Below, one piece after another: positions 43,065 to 53,689 of a stretch of 64,000 nucleotides of DNA (position 1 is its first letter; every line of letters begins with the position of its first letter). This DNA comes from Ceratopteris richardii. Its lineage: Eukaryota > Streptophyta > Polypodiopsida > Polypodiales > Pteridaceae. The stretch is from assembly GCA_020310875.1 (NCBI GenBank), contig CM035441.1:88087036-88151035 (forward strand), written 5' to 3'. The translations under genes and the position numbers were made by a program. The notes under the pieces were generated by a model. The model did no database searches. It was not told the origin of the DNA and was given only the letters and a program-made list of their open reading frames with translations.

Positions 43065-43640
43065 AGTTCCATTTTTGCACCATTTTTCTTTAAGCTTGCA
43101 TTTAAAGTATGCATCATATTATGTATGAACACATGATTGAGTTTTGCTCTTAGATGCACGTCCAGTGCACAACAAACAAAATTGTAATCGCATGATGTAA
43201 TCAAATAAGTTTATATGGTGAGTGGAAAGCCTCTACATCGACAACCAATTACTCTATTTATGCACCATTTGTTTCTCTAATGCATCAAAAGTATGCATAG
43301 TAGGGTCACACTACATGACCATGCATTGAGGCACACTGAGTATTACCCTTGCACATAAGAGTGATTGTAAGGATTTATGTAATTCCACATTGCTATGTAT
43401 GTGAGTGAGTGCACAAGCATCACCATCAGAAGCCATTCTCTTTATTGATTGCACCATTAATTTTATACATGCATTTTCAAAGTGTGCATATAAATAGGGC
43501 TAATTACGCAGCCGTGCATAAGGCACTTTGACTTTAAAACCCATGCACATATTCTGCTATGGAATTGATTTTATTATTAAGCAGAAAGCAGGTTCTCAGG
43601 TTGGCGCATCCGGAGGATGCACAGGTTTAGTGGGGGTGAG
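43065..43640 (+). promoter_or_regulatory. Element D 3' internal domain and polypurine tract, copy 1
   Basis: A non-coding region from 'ccatttttgcaccattttt' to 'gcgcatccggaggatgcacagg' and the tract tttagtgggggtgag. Repeated tgcat/tgcac motifs. It aligns with 12956-13560 (minus strand) of element B and is repeated at 47885-48462. Confidence 0.8.
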
Positions 43641-46466
43641 TGTCGTAGAGATTCTCATCTCTACTCTCGCTTCTTCTTGCCTCAAATGAGATCATTGCTC
43701 CGAACAAAGGTTCAGGATACGATTGTGGATGTCAGAGAGATTTACTCTCCTCACTTGGAAAGACAATCAAAGATTAAGGAGCAGAAGGGCCACTTCCGAT
43801 CGCATTTAACACTCGAACTTAAATGAAGCATGATGAAATATCGATTTCTAGAACTTCTGATCCCTATGAGAAGATTTCAATGGATATTGTATTTAGATTT
43901 TTCTTCACAAGTTAAAAATGGGAAACTCATCATTGTAATGTGAATTATGTTATTTATAAAAATAAAGTAAAAGAAATGGTTGAAGGACGATTGGAGGATG
44001 ATCGGACTGCGCTCAAAGTTGCAGAAGATTTATTGTTCTATATGAACTCTTTTTTAGGCACGCAACAGACGAATGGCTTTTGAGAAAAGTTGGTACATGC
44101 AGAGGAAGAAAAGGAGCGTTGCCGGTGTTTTTGAAGAAAGAGAGGCCAATGTTCAGGTTTTAATCTGGTACATAACGTTTTCGGGAACAGCAATGGCGCA
44201 GGTAGGAGGGCGACACAATTGATCGGAGCAGATCCCAATTCTGGAATAAATTTGAGATGGCTAATCAAGGAGAAGAGGGGGATCTCCTGCGCTAAATGGG
44301 GAAAGGCACTCACACAGGCACTCATCTGTTCTGAATACGCGGGGTAAAAGAAAAGAGTGCTGTTGATCACTGGGGACGATGTTCACAGGAGGAGGGCATG
44401 AGTGCGATCAGATTGGGAGATGACTTTGATCTAATACCATGCCCATCATCTACAACAACACGGAAGGAAAGAACATTCAAATGATGGATTGGCTTACAAA
44501 TCGTGGAGGAATCAATCTCTCATGACGAAGGCTTCATCTGCGTGCGCTACTTCATGTTTTGTTTTGGCAGCTGAGAAGAGTTCTGTTGATGAAGCACCCA
44601 TTAATTTCAGAACCGATGAGAGAATCAAGTGCTAACATAATCGCCTGGTTCTTAATTCTTAACGCTGGGACTTACATCCAACGTCTTGTGCAATATTTCT
44701 CGATCTGGAAGATGATGCTGTTAACAACATCTGTGCAATCAATTTTGACAATGTCCTGATGCTCACGGGTGCGTTCACTTTTTTTTGTTTCCATATATTC
44801 TGCGCCAACTTCATTTGTCTGCTGTGATTCCAATAGCCATGATCAGACGCTCAAAGGGATTTAAGGCATTTGATCTGAAGTATTCAACAACATCATGACA
44901 CATAATCTTCATTCAGCTCATCTCCTTAGACTTCTCTGATGAATATTTTCCTACGGTTAAAGTTCTGTAAGAGTTTCTCTGTGTGCAATTTTTTAAACCT
45001 CTACGCGAGAAAACAGATCATATAGATTTTGCCTGCTTTATTGCATAGGAGTAAAATTTCAGAGTTTGGGTTTCAGCAAATTTTGTATGCAGCTGAACAA
45101 CAATTCTCTTCATATGATTAGTGTGCATACATTACTCTGAGTTTTTCCATAGCATTGATATATCTGCGATCATTTCTGACTACCTTTACTAATGAGCGGA
45201 AGAAAAGTTTGAAGGTATTAATCTTACAAATGCTTTTTGTATTCGGAATAACACCTTACAATTCGTTCTGCATATGATTGCTGATGAAATCAACGTTTAT
45301 ATGAAGTGGTCTGCATAATTGTAATTGAGTTTATCGTTAATAAACATCTGTTGTTTAATATTTCTAATTTTCATCGGCATTAATGATGCGTATTTTACAG
45401 TTGCTATTGCCCTGCCCACTTATTCTACGAATACGATTTTAAAAAAAAATACAAAAAACTTTATGTAACTTATGCCAAAACATATTAGTCTGATTGACAA
45501 CAAAGCATTGACGATGCTATGGAAACTTAGGCTTCATATAAAATCTCTATGCACTTACAATCCAGGCCAAATGTACATCGAATCATGAATATTTCAATCG
45601 TGAAAGGTCGTTTGTCTCTGTGGTGAGTATTTGAGTTGAAAATTGCTTCCAGTACTTTTCCTGGAAGTTATCGTAGGTAAATATTCCTATTTTTGTTTAC
45701 AAGATTTAATAAACATAAGTGTTATATATGATTCAGATAGAGCTTGAAGTCAATTAATGATGAAACATTTTCTCGATAAGATGAATTGATGAGTTTAGCC
45801 GGAAATTTTATGTGAAAGTGTGTGCTAAAAGTTCTATGATTTTTGGGTAAAAAAAATTAACGCAAAGAAATTGATGAAAGGTTGATCATATGCAAATGTT
45901 TATCAAATAATCGATAGAATAACGGAAATAAAATGTGATGAAAACACTAATCAATTGTCACTCATGTTATCTTAGCAAATAATATTTAACTTTCGATTGA
46001 TTTGCCTTAGAAACGAAAATGAATGCTTGCATTTATAAAAAAAAAAAATAGATAATTTCTTCCGAGAGCTAAAACTTTTGTCCTGACAGCAAATGACATT
46101 GTGAAGACTCAGATATTGTTCGAATCTTTTGAAATCGAATGAAAACTTAAGACCTAAATTGACGAAAAAAAAAAGAAACGAGTCTATGTGTAACTTTAAA
46201 GGTTAAACAGATATTGTTTAGGAAATGACTCACATTGATTTAGTTGGTTAGTCGAATAAATTTGATCGATTTATGATTTGTAAGACCTTCCAAATTATGA
46301 CAAGTGCTTCGAGAGCTCTGAAATAAATGACAAATCTTCTAATTTTCACTTGATGTACTTGTGTATGAGAGTTTTCATTCCTTTACCTGAGTTGCTCCAA
46401 GCACCTTGCGTGAGCCGTATTTTTGGCGGTCGCCCTGATCCACCGACCATCACTTTCGCGCCGACA
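43641..46466 (+). repeat. Element D LTR2, complete
   Basis: 2,826 bp. It starts with TGTCGTAGAGATTCTCATC, an 8-bp stem hairpin (gtagagat/atctctac) at 43645-43664. It ends with the shared terminus (gagttgctccaagcacc ... gatccaccgaccatcactttcgcgccgaca). Followed by the primer site. I see no gene in it. Confidence 0.93.
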
Positions 46467-46468
46467 TT

Positions 46469-46486
46469 TGGTGAACCCGACGTGAA
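46469..46486 (+). promoter_or_regulatory. Primer binding site (tRNA-Trp), element D
   Basis: TGGTGAACCCGACGTGAA, two bases after LTR2, complementary to the last 18 nt of plant tRNA-Trp(CCA) as recalled. Identical to the sites of elements B and C over these 18 nt. Confidence 0.85.
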
Positions 46487-46590
46487 GAAGCGGCATAGCA
46501 GCTCAGGGACGTCTGATACAAAGAATATGTGTCTAGTATATATATACCTTGTGACATAGTTTTGAGTGATCAATAGATAGAGCTTTCATC

Positions 46591-47541
46591 ATGGACCCTT
46601 ACCTCATAGAAAAAAGAGTATGGAAATTGATTGATGACCTCAAAATAGAGAAGAAAGAGTTTTGTGGTAAAGATGTTACTAGGTATATCAAGGAGTATGA
46701 AAATTTAGCGTATCAATATGGCATACCTAGGGATAGTTGGGTTTCCACCTTTAGGCGTATATCAAATGGAGATACCCGAGATAGAATAAGCCTTAGGTTG
46801 GGCTCGTCCACTATACCTTGTGATATTTTTAAGACCCAATTGCGACAAGAATTTTGTTTCGAGGATTCAACAAAAAGAAATCATGAAACGTTCCAAGCTT
46901 GGGTAGATACATCTAAACCAAAAGAGAACTTAATTGAGGGTTTTCAAGAGTTTGAAGAACAGTTTAGCGACTTACCTGAGCAAGAACAAGTTTATCTTGA
47001 GCCTTATAAAGTTATAAATTTTTTAACTATTCTTGATTACTCAATTCGAAAAGACCTAGAGCCTCTTTTAGAAGAACATAATACCTCAAATGGCCTGACC
47101 AATGATTGGACATATGTGCAAAAGCAAGTTCATCGACTTGCTCTTAGATATGAACGCCAAAACCTCAAATATTTTCCTCTTTCTAAAGGCAACGAATTCG
47201 ATTGTACTTATCCAGAGATAAATGAAGAAAACAAATATGCAATTACAAACAATGAATTAGATTATGCTACACCAATGATGAATGATGAAAACCAAATTAC
47301 AATTACAGAACACAAAACATTGAACAAACATGAGTGTGAACATGAGAAACCTTTGTTTGATTCTTATGAAAGTCATACCAAATTATTCATTGAAGAAGTG
47401 AGTGATGTAAGTGGTAAAGAAATCCCACTCATCACAATAGCTTCTCCTAAAAATATTCCTCACATTGATTCTCCATATAAGGAAGAACAATATGAGAAAA
47501 TTATAAAAATGGTATTTATACATTTGAAAAATATGAATTGA
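46591..47541 (+). CDS. Element D Gag (capsid-like), copy 2
   Basis: A 316-codon frame starts 'MDPYLIEKRVWKLIDDLKIE' about 105 bp after the primer site. Residues about 20-190 resemble the capsid part of plant gypsy Gag: 'FCGKDVTRYIKEYENLAYQY', 'FKTQLRQEFCFEDS', 'IEGFQEFEEQFSDLPEQEQV', 'KVINFLTILDYSIRKDLEPL' and 'TNDWTYVQKQVHRLALRYER'. No CCHC knuckle follows, unlike ordinary Gag. Residues 200-310 are acidic and polar. The frame ends early because an A run near 47505 is one base shorter than in copy 1. The next frame (47538-47801) supplies the hydrophobic tail. Family resemblance is from motif recognition, without a database search. Confidence 0.75.
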   Translation: MDPYLIEKRVWKLIDDLKIEKKEFCGKDVTRYIKEYENLAYQYGIPRDSWVSTFRRISNGDTRDRISLRLGSSTIPCDIFKTQLRQEFCFEDSTKRNHETFQAWVDTSKPKENLIEGFQEFEEQFSDLPEQEQVYLEPYKVINFLTILDYSIRKDLEPLLEEHNTSNGLTNDWTYVQKQVHRLALRYERQNLKYFPLSKGNEFDCTYPEINEENKYAITNNELDYATPMMNDENQITITEHKTLNKHECEHEKPLFDSYESHTKLFIEEVSDVSGKEIPLITIASPKNIPHIDSPYKEEQYEKIIKMVFIHLKNMN

Positions 47542-47801
47542 AGGGTTTCAATATAAATGAACACTTGTTTTGTATTAATGATGTTCATATTGGTTTTTCT
47601 AATCAAATTTTTGAGTGGTTTGATACGGGTCAAGCAAGAATGGAGGATTTAATATTTCAGTGGAATATCATGAAAGCCACAAAGTTTGACTTACTATTGC
47701 TTTGGTTTTTACAGATCGATTATCGAGAAGTATTATCTTGGATTGCTACCTTTTGTATAAGTCTCCTCATAACAATGTTTCTCACAAGTATTTTAATATG
47801 A
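47542..47801 (+). pseudogene. Element D Gag C-terminal tail, frameshifted
   Basis: This continues the protein after the one-base loss: 'KGFNINEHLFCINDVHIGFS', 'NQIFEWFDTGQARMEDLIFQ', then two hydrophobic stretches, 'FDLLLLWFLQIDYREVL' and 'WIATFCISLLITMFLTSILI', the last long enough to span a membrane. In copy 1 this tail is in frame with the upstream part. Confidence 0.65.
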
Positions 47802-47884
47802 TTTATTTTACAGGTTTAGCATGAAGATTGGGAGCTGATTGATGAACCAAGATTTTCTATAAGAATAGATTATGAGTAACCTTT

Positions 47885-48462
47885 TAGTTCCATTTTTGCA
47901 CCATTTTTCTTTAAGCTTGCATTTAAAGTATGCATCATATTATGTATGAACACATGATTGAGTTTTGCTCTTAGATGCACGTCTAGTTGCACAACAAACA
48001 AAATTGTAATCGCATGATGTAATCAAATAAGTTTATATGGTGAGTGGAAAGCCTCTACATCGACAACCAATTACCCTATTTATGCACCATTTGTTTTTCT
48101 AATGCATCAAAAGTATGCATAGTAGGGTCACACTACATGACCATGCATTGAGGCACACTGAGTATTTCCCTTGCACATAAGAATGATTGTAAGGATTTAT
48201 GTAATTCCACATTGCTATGTATGTGAGTGAGTGCACAAGCCTCACCATCAGAAGCCATTCTCTTTATTGATTGCACCATTAATTTTATACATGCATTTTC
48301 AAAGTGTGCATATAAATAGGGCTAATTACGCAGCCGTGCATAAGGCACTTTGACTTTAAAACCCATGCACATATTCTGCTATGGAATTGATTTTATTATT
48401 AAGCAGAAAGCAGGTTCTCAGGTTGGCGCATCCGGAGGATGCACAGGTTTAGTGGGGGTGAG
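47885..48462 (+). promoter_or_regulatory. Element D 3' internal domain and polypurine tract, copy 2
   Basis: The second copy of the non-coding domain at 43065-43640, with a few substitutions. The tract tttagtgggggtgag ends at 48462, directly before LTR3. Confidence 0.8.
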
Positions 48463-51287
48463 TGTCATAGAGATTCTCATCTCTACTCTCGCTTCTTCTT
48501 GCCTTAAATCAGATCATTGTTCCGAACAAAGGTTCAGGATACGATTGTGGATGTCAGAGAGATTTACTCTCCTCACTTGGAAAGACAATCAAAGATTAAG
48601 GAGCAGAAGGGCCACTTCCGATCGCATTTAACACTCGAACTTAAATGAAGCATGATGAAATATCGATTTCTAGAACTTCTGATCCCTATGAGAAGATTTC
48701 AATGGATATTGTATTTAGATTTTTCTTCACAAGTTAAAAATGGGAAACTCATCATTGTAATGTGAATTATGTTATTTATAAAAATAAAGTAAAAGAAATG
48801 GTTGAAGGACGATTGGAGGATGATCGGACTGCGCTCAAACTTGCAGAAGATTTATTGTTCTATATGAACTCTTTTTTAGGCACGCAATAGACGAATGGCT
48901 TTTGAGAAAAGTTGGTACATGCAGAGGAAGAAAAGGAGCGTTGCCGGTCTTCTGAAGAAAGAGAGGCCAATGTTCAGGTTTTAATCTGGTACATAACTTT
49001 TTCGGGAACAACAATGGCGCAGGTAGGAGGGCGACACAATTGATCGGAGCAGATCCGAATTCTTGAATAAATTTGAGATGGCTAATCAAGGAGAAGAGGG
49101 GGATCTCCTGCGCTAAATGGGGAAAGGCACTCACACAGGCACTCATCTGTTCTGAATACGCGGGGTAAAAGAAAAGAGTGTTGTTGATCACTGGGGACGA
49201 TGTTCACAGGAGGAGGGCATGAGTGCGATCAGATTGGGAGATGACTTTGATCTAATACCACGCCCATCATCTACAACAACACGGAAGGAAAGAACATTCA
49301 AATGATGGATTGGCTTACAAATCGTGGAGGAATCAATCTCTCATGACGAAGGCTTCATCTGCGTGCGCTACTTCATGTTTTGTTTTGGTAGCTGAGAAGA
49401 GTTCTGCTGATGAAGCACCCATTAATTTCAGAACCGATGAGAGAATCAAGTGCTAACATAATCGCCTGGTTCTTAATTCTTAACGTTGGGGCTTACATCC
49501 AACGTCTTGTGCAATATTTCTTGATCTAGAAGATGATGCTGTTAACAACATCTGCGCAATCAATTTTGACAATGTCCTGATGCTCACGGGTGCGTTCACT
49601 TTTTTTTGTTTCCATATATTCTGCGCCAACTTCATTTGTTTGCTGTGATTCCAATAGCCATGATCAGACGCTCAAAGGGATTTAAGGCATTTGATCTGAA
49701 GTATTCAACAACATCATGACACAGAATCTTCATTCAGCTCATCTCCTTAGACTTCTCTGATGAATATTTTCCTACGGTTAAAGTTCTGTAAGAGTTTCTC
49801 TGTGTGCAATTTTTTAAACCTCTGCGCGAGAAAACAGATCATATAGATTTTGCCTGCTTTATTGCATAGGAGTAAAATTTCAGAGTTTGGGTTTCAGCAA
49901 ATTTTGTACGCAACTGAACAACAATTCTCTTCATATGATTAGTGTGCATACATTACTCTGAGTTTTTCCATAGCATTGATATATCTGCGATCATTTCTGA
50001 CTACCTCTACTAATGAGCGGAAGAAAAGTTTGAAGGTATTAATCTTACAAATTCTTTTTGTATTCGGAATAACACCTTACAATTCGTTCTGCATATGATT
50101 GCTGATGAAATCAACGTTTATATGAAGTGGTCTGCATAATTGTAATTGAGTTTATCGTTAATAAACATCTGTTGTTTAATATTTCTAATTTTCATCGGCA
50201 TTAATGATGCGTATTTTTCAGTTGCTATTGCCCTGCCCACTTATTCTACGAATACGATTTAAAAAAAAAAGACAAAAAACTTTGTGTAACTTATGCCAAA
50301 ACATATTAGTCTGATTGACAACAAAGCATTGACGATGCTATGGAAACTTAGGCTTCATATAAAATCTCTATGCACTTACAATCCAGGCCAAATGTACATC
50401 GAATCATGAATATTTCAATCGTGAAAGGTCGTTTGTCTCTGTGGTGAGTATTTGAGTTGAAAATTGCTTCCAGTACTTTTCCTGGAAGTTATCGTAGGTA
50501 AATATTCCTATTTTTGTTTACAAGATTTAATAAACATAAGTGTTATATATGATTCAGATAGAGCTTGAAGTCAATTAATGATGAAACATTTTCTCGATAA
50601 GATGAATTGATGAGTTTAGCCGGAAATTTTATGTGAAAGTGTGTGCTAAAAGTTCTATGATTTTTGGGTAAAAAAAATTAACGCAAAGAAATTGATGAAA
50701 GGTTGATCATATGCAAATGTTTATCAAATAATCGATAGAATAACGGAAATAAAATGTGATGAAAACACTAATCAATTGTTACTCATGTTATCTTAGCAAA
50801 TAATATTTAACTTTCGATTGATTTGCCTTAGAAACGAAAATGAATGCTTGCATTTATAAAAAAAAAAATAGATAATTTCTTCCTAGAGCTAAAACTTTTG
50901 TCCTCACAGCAAATGACATTGTGAAGACTCAGATATTGTTCGAATCTTTTGAAATCGAATGAAAACTTAAGACCTAAATTGACGAAAAGAAAAAAGAAAC
51001 GAGTCTATGTGTAACTTTAAAGGTTAAACAGATATTGTTTAGGAAATGACTCACATTGATTTAGTTGGTTAGTCGAATAAATTTGATCGATTTATGATTT
51101 GTAAGACCTTCCAAATTATGACAAGTGCTTCGAGAGCTCTGAAATAAATGACAAATCTTCTAATTTTGACTTGATGTACTTGTGTATGAGAGTTTTCATT
51201 CCTTTACCTGAGTTGCTCCAAGCACCTTGCGTGAGCCGTATTTTTGGCGGTCGCCCTGATCCACCGACCGTCACTTTCGCGCCGACA
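48463..51287 (+). repeat. Element D LTR3, complete
   Basis: 2,825 bp, nearly identical to LTR2. It starts TGTCATAGAG (one change in the hairpin) and ends ...cgcgccgaca, followed by the target copy ACGT at 51288-51291. Confidence 0.93.
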
Positions 51288-51664
51288 ACGTGCTTGGTAT
51301 GAAAAGATACATGCCTATCTGATTGCACATGGTTTTGAGAACAATCCAACTGAAAGCACCTTATATGTTAACTGTGATAATGATGTGCTTCTGATCATTC
51401 TGGTGTATGTTGATGACATGTTGCTCACTGGTCCTCATGAGAAGCATACTGCTGATTTCAAGGCTGATTTACATGCCTCATTTGAGAAGTTTGATTTGGG
51501 GCATTTGCATCATTATTTGGGCATTCAGTTTATGGATGTTGATGGTGGAATGGCTTTGTGTCAAACGAAATATATTGACACATTATTGAAGTATTTTGGC
51601 CTTGAAGACTGTAAACCTATTGCCACTCCTATGGAGACAGGTTTACGATTGAGTCTTCATGATG
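51288..51664 (+). pseudogene. Copia element 1 family fragment, right part
   Basis: RT continues from the ACGT target: 'AWYEKIHAYLIAHGFENNPT', the catalytic 'LVYVDDMLLTGPHEKH', 'FDLGHLHHYLGIQFMDVDGG' and 'DCKPIATPMETGLRLSLHD'. Homology to copia element 1 stops near 51664 (it reads 'HDGRFSYYV' instead of 'HDAGDAFDV'). This is a second rearrangement breakpoint. Confidence 0.9.
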
Positions 51665-53015
51665 GAAGATTTTCTTACTATGTGTCTACTATCTCTCGCA
51701 CTTAGCTTCCAAACTATGACTCCGGTGAAATCTACATCATCCATGTGACATAAATCCATATAACATGTTGTATCCTTAGTGGAACAATATTGTGAAAGAC
51801 AAGCTTCAAACTCTATGGAGACAATAAAGTGTGTGAAGTAGAACAAAGTCCCATTAAAATGATTCCAAACCCTTCTTGAAACAATATAATATATTGTCCT
51901 TGACATCCTCTAAGTGTTCTAATCTTGATTGTGCTCAGAGGAAACAATTGTGATCCCAAATATCCTTGTATTCAATGCAAAACTATCATTTCACTCATAT
52001 ATCCTTGGTTTTCCATCCATATAAGTTGGAGTAAACTCAATTGGAAGAGAATCTGTTAGCACTATGATGCAAACTCATGTTTTATTCTTTCTCTTCCCCT
52101 TGGTTTGCCATATGAATGCAAAAACATTCATATACGAGATTTAGATAATTGATAACTACCAATCTTCTTAAATGATGTTAGTTCATCATCCTCATGAATC
52201 AAAATTAAATAAGAGTTTTCTCCTTTTATGGGTCAAATTTATTCCTGTCTCTTACAAATCCAAAGTAAAAAGTCTCTCTAATGCTATTATCTAGATTTGT
52301 ATCATTTTAGAACATAGTCTTTTTTATGAGCTCTGCATGGATGAGAATAGAACCAAGAGATTGAGTACTGACACACAATAGATGAGAGAGGCCTTCCATT
52401 AAAATATAAGCTGATACTTATTTGGTGGAGAATTCTCTACACCCATCCTTTCCCATCCACCACACCTTATTTGAAGTTTCTTATCTGAAGTTTCTCTTGC
52501 CTTTCATTAACACATTAGAGCTCAGAGCCATACTTTATAACACTAGAATCATCATTTATGGCTTTGAGGATTCCTTTGTGTGTAGAGCTACCCTTTTATT
52601 GTCAAACAGATTGTCCTTCAATGGCTTATTTTGCACAATAAAATTCCAAAAAACTACCAAAGCCCTCTCAATGAACTAATATTGACTAATGCCTTTGTAA
52701 GAGGTGTTGCTTGGGGGAAGATCTGACTCATTACGTCATTCATAATGACTATGCCATTTTTCTTTCTCGTCCATTTTGACTTATATAGATCCTCTTAAGT
52801 GAATGGAGATACTTGGAGCTTCCTTTATGGTAGCTCCAGAGCTTTGATATATTCTGTATATGTTGAAAACAATGTGATGAAGTTATTTTCCAAGTTAACT
52901 GGTCGACCAAATAGAAACTACTCATTTTAAACCTCTCCAAAGTCACTAAAAAATGATTATATTCTACGTAGAGATAAGTCATTAAACATTTTCACATCTC
53001 TTATTTAAGGTAAGT
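51665..53015. other. Unassigned stretch
   Basis: No domain, tRNA or repeat boundary recognised. Open frames at 51643-51906 (minus), 52422-52679 (plus) and 52749-52982 (minus) have no motif and normal-looking chance composition. It may be old retrotransposon sequence. Confidence 0.4.
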
Positions 53016-53019
53016 AAGA

Positions 53020-53343
53020 TCTGTGCACCTTAGCTTGGCTGGATGAGCCTTCCGTCTCTTGAGACAGGGGTGAAAGTTCAATCCCCATCTACGACAGGAC
53101 ACCTTGTGGACCTAAGGCCAATGTAACCACATTGTATCTAGTTGAAACCAGTTGCCTTTGGGCAGTCTTCTCTTGTGTCGCCATCAGACAGTCCTCTTTT
53201 GTGTCACCTTTGGGTAGTCTAACCCCTACTTTGTGGGATATGGGGGACCTATAGGTACTATGCCCGTTCAGTTGTATAGTTGCAATTTCCAAGTTAAAGC
53301 TCAGGAGAGTGGGCTTCGGCTAAACCTCCATTTCGAAAAAAAA
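53020..53343 (+). mobile_element. tRNA-derived SINE with LINE-like 3' tail
   Basis: Pol III promoter boxes of tRNA type: A box tagcttggctgg (53031-53042) and B box agttcaatcc (53075-53084). A short body follows, then a 3' tail (ttgtgggatatgggggacct ... cttcggctaaacctcc) and an A run at about 53336-53343. The tail matches the 3' end of the LINE at 58608-60606, read on the minus strand. No ORF. No clear target duplication was found, partly because the 3' end has been duplicated (see 53271-53590). Confidence 0.7.
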
Positions 53344-53590
53344 GTATTCAATTATAAAATTATGTTCACAAATCTAAGAGATAAGCCCAACAAGATCACT
53401 TCTTTGTATTTAATTATAGAAATGTGTTAAGTTGTACACTTGCAATTTCCAAGTTAAAGCTCAGGATAGTAAGCTTCGGTTGAACCTCCATTAAAAAAAA
53501 CGGTATTCAATTATAAAAATATGTTCACAAATCTAAGAGATAAGCCCAAACAAGATCATTTTTTTGTATTTAATTAGAGAAATGGGTCCC
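53271..53590. repeat. 160-bp tandem duplication over the SINE 3' end
   Basis: Two copies, 53271-53430 and 53431-53590, both starting gttgta...ttgcaatttccaagtta and extending through the A run into downstream flank (gtattcaattataaaa, gagataagccca). A few substitutions separate them. Confidence 0.92.
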
Positions 53591-53689
53591 CAAATCTCAC
53601 AAATGTTCAATTTAAATTCCCATAAAGATTGTCTTATAATATGATATAGTTGGGTCTTAAATGTAAAATCTATTTTTTCTAAATATTGA

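Larger units (their letters stand above)
39283..51287 (+). mobile_element. Three-LTR array of a non-autonomous tRNA-Trp-primed LTR element (D)
   Basis: Structure: LTR1 (39283-42054, end deleted), internal 1 (42055-43640, start deleted), LTR2 (43641-46466), internal 2 (46467-48462), LTR3 (48463-51287). The array is flanked by the 4-bp duplication ACGT (39279-39282 and 51288-51291), which joins a single copia RT motif. All copies are nearly identical, so the array arose recently, most simply by unequal recombination between LTRs. The unit LTR2-internal 2-LTR3 is 7,647 bp, of which LTRs are 74 percent. Internal DNA encodes only a capsid-like protein. No protease, RT or integrase is present. Confidence 0.92.
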
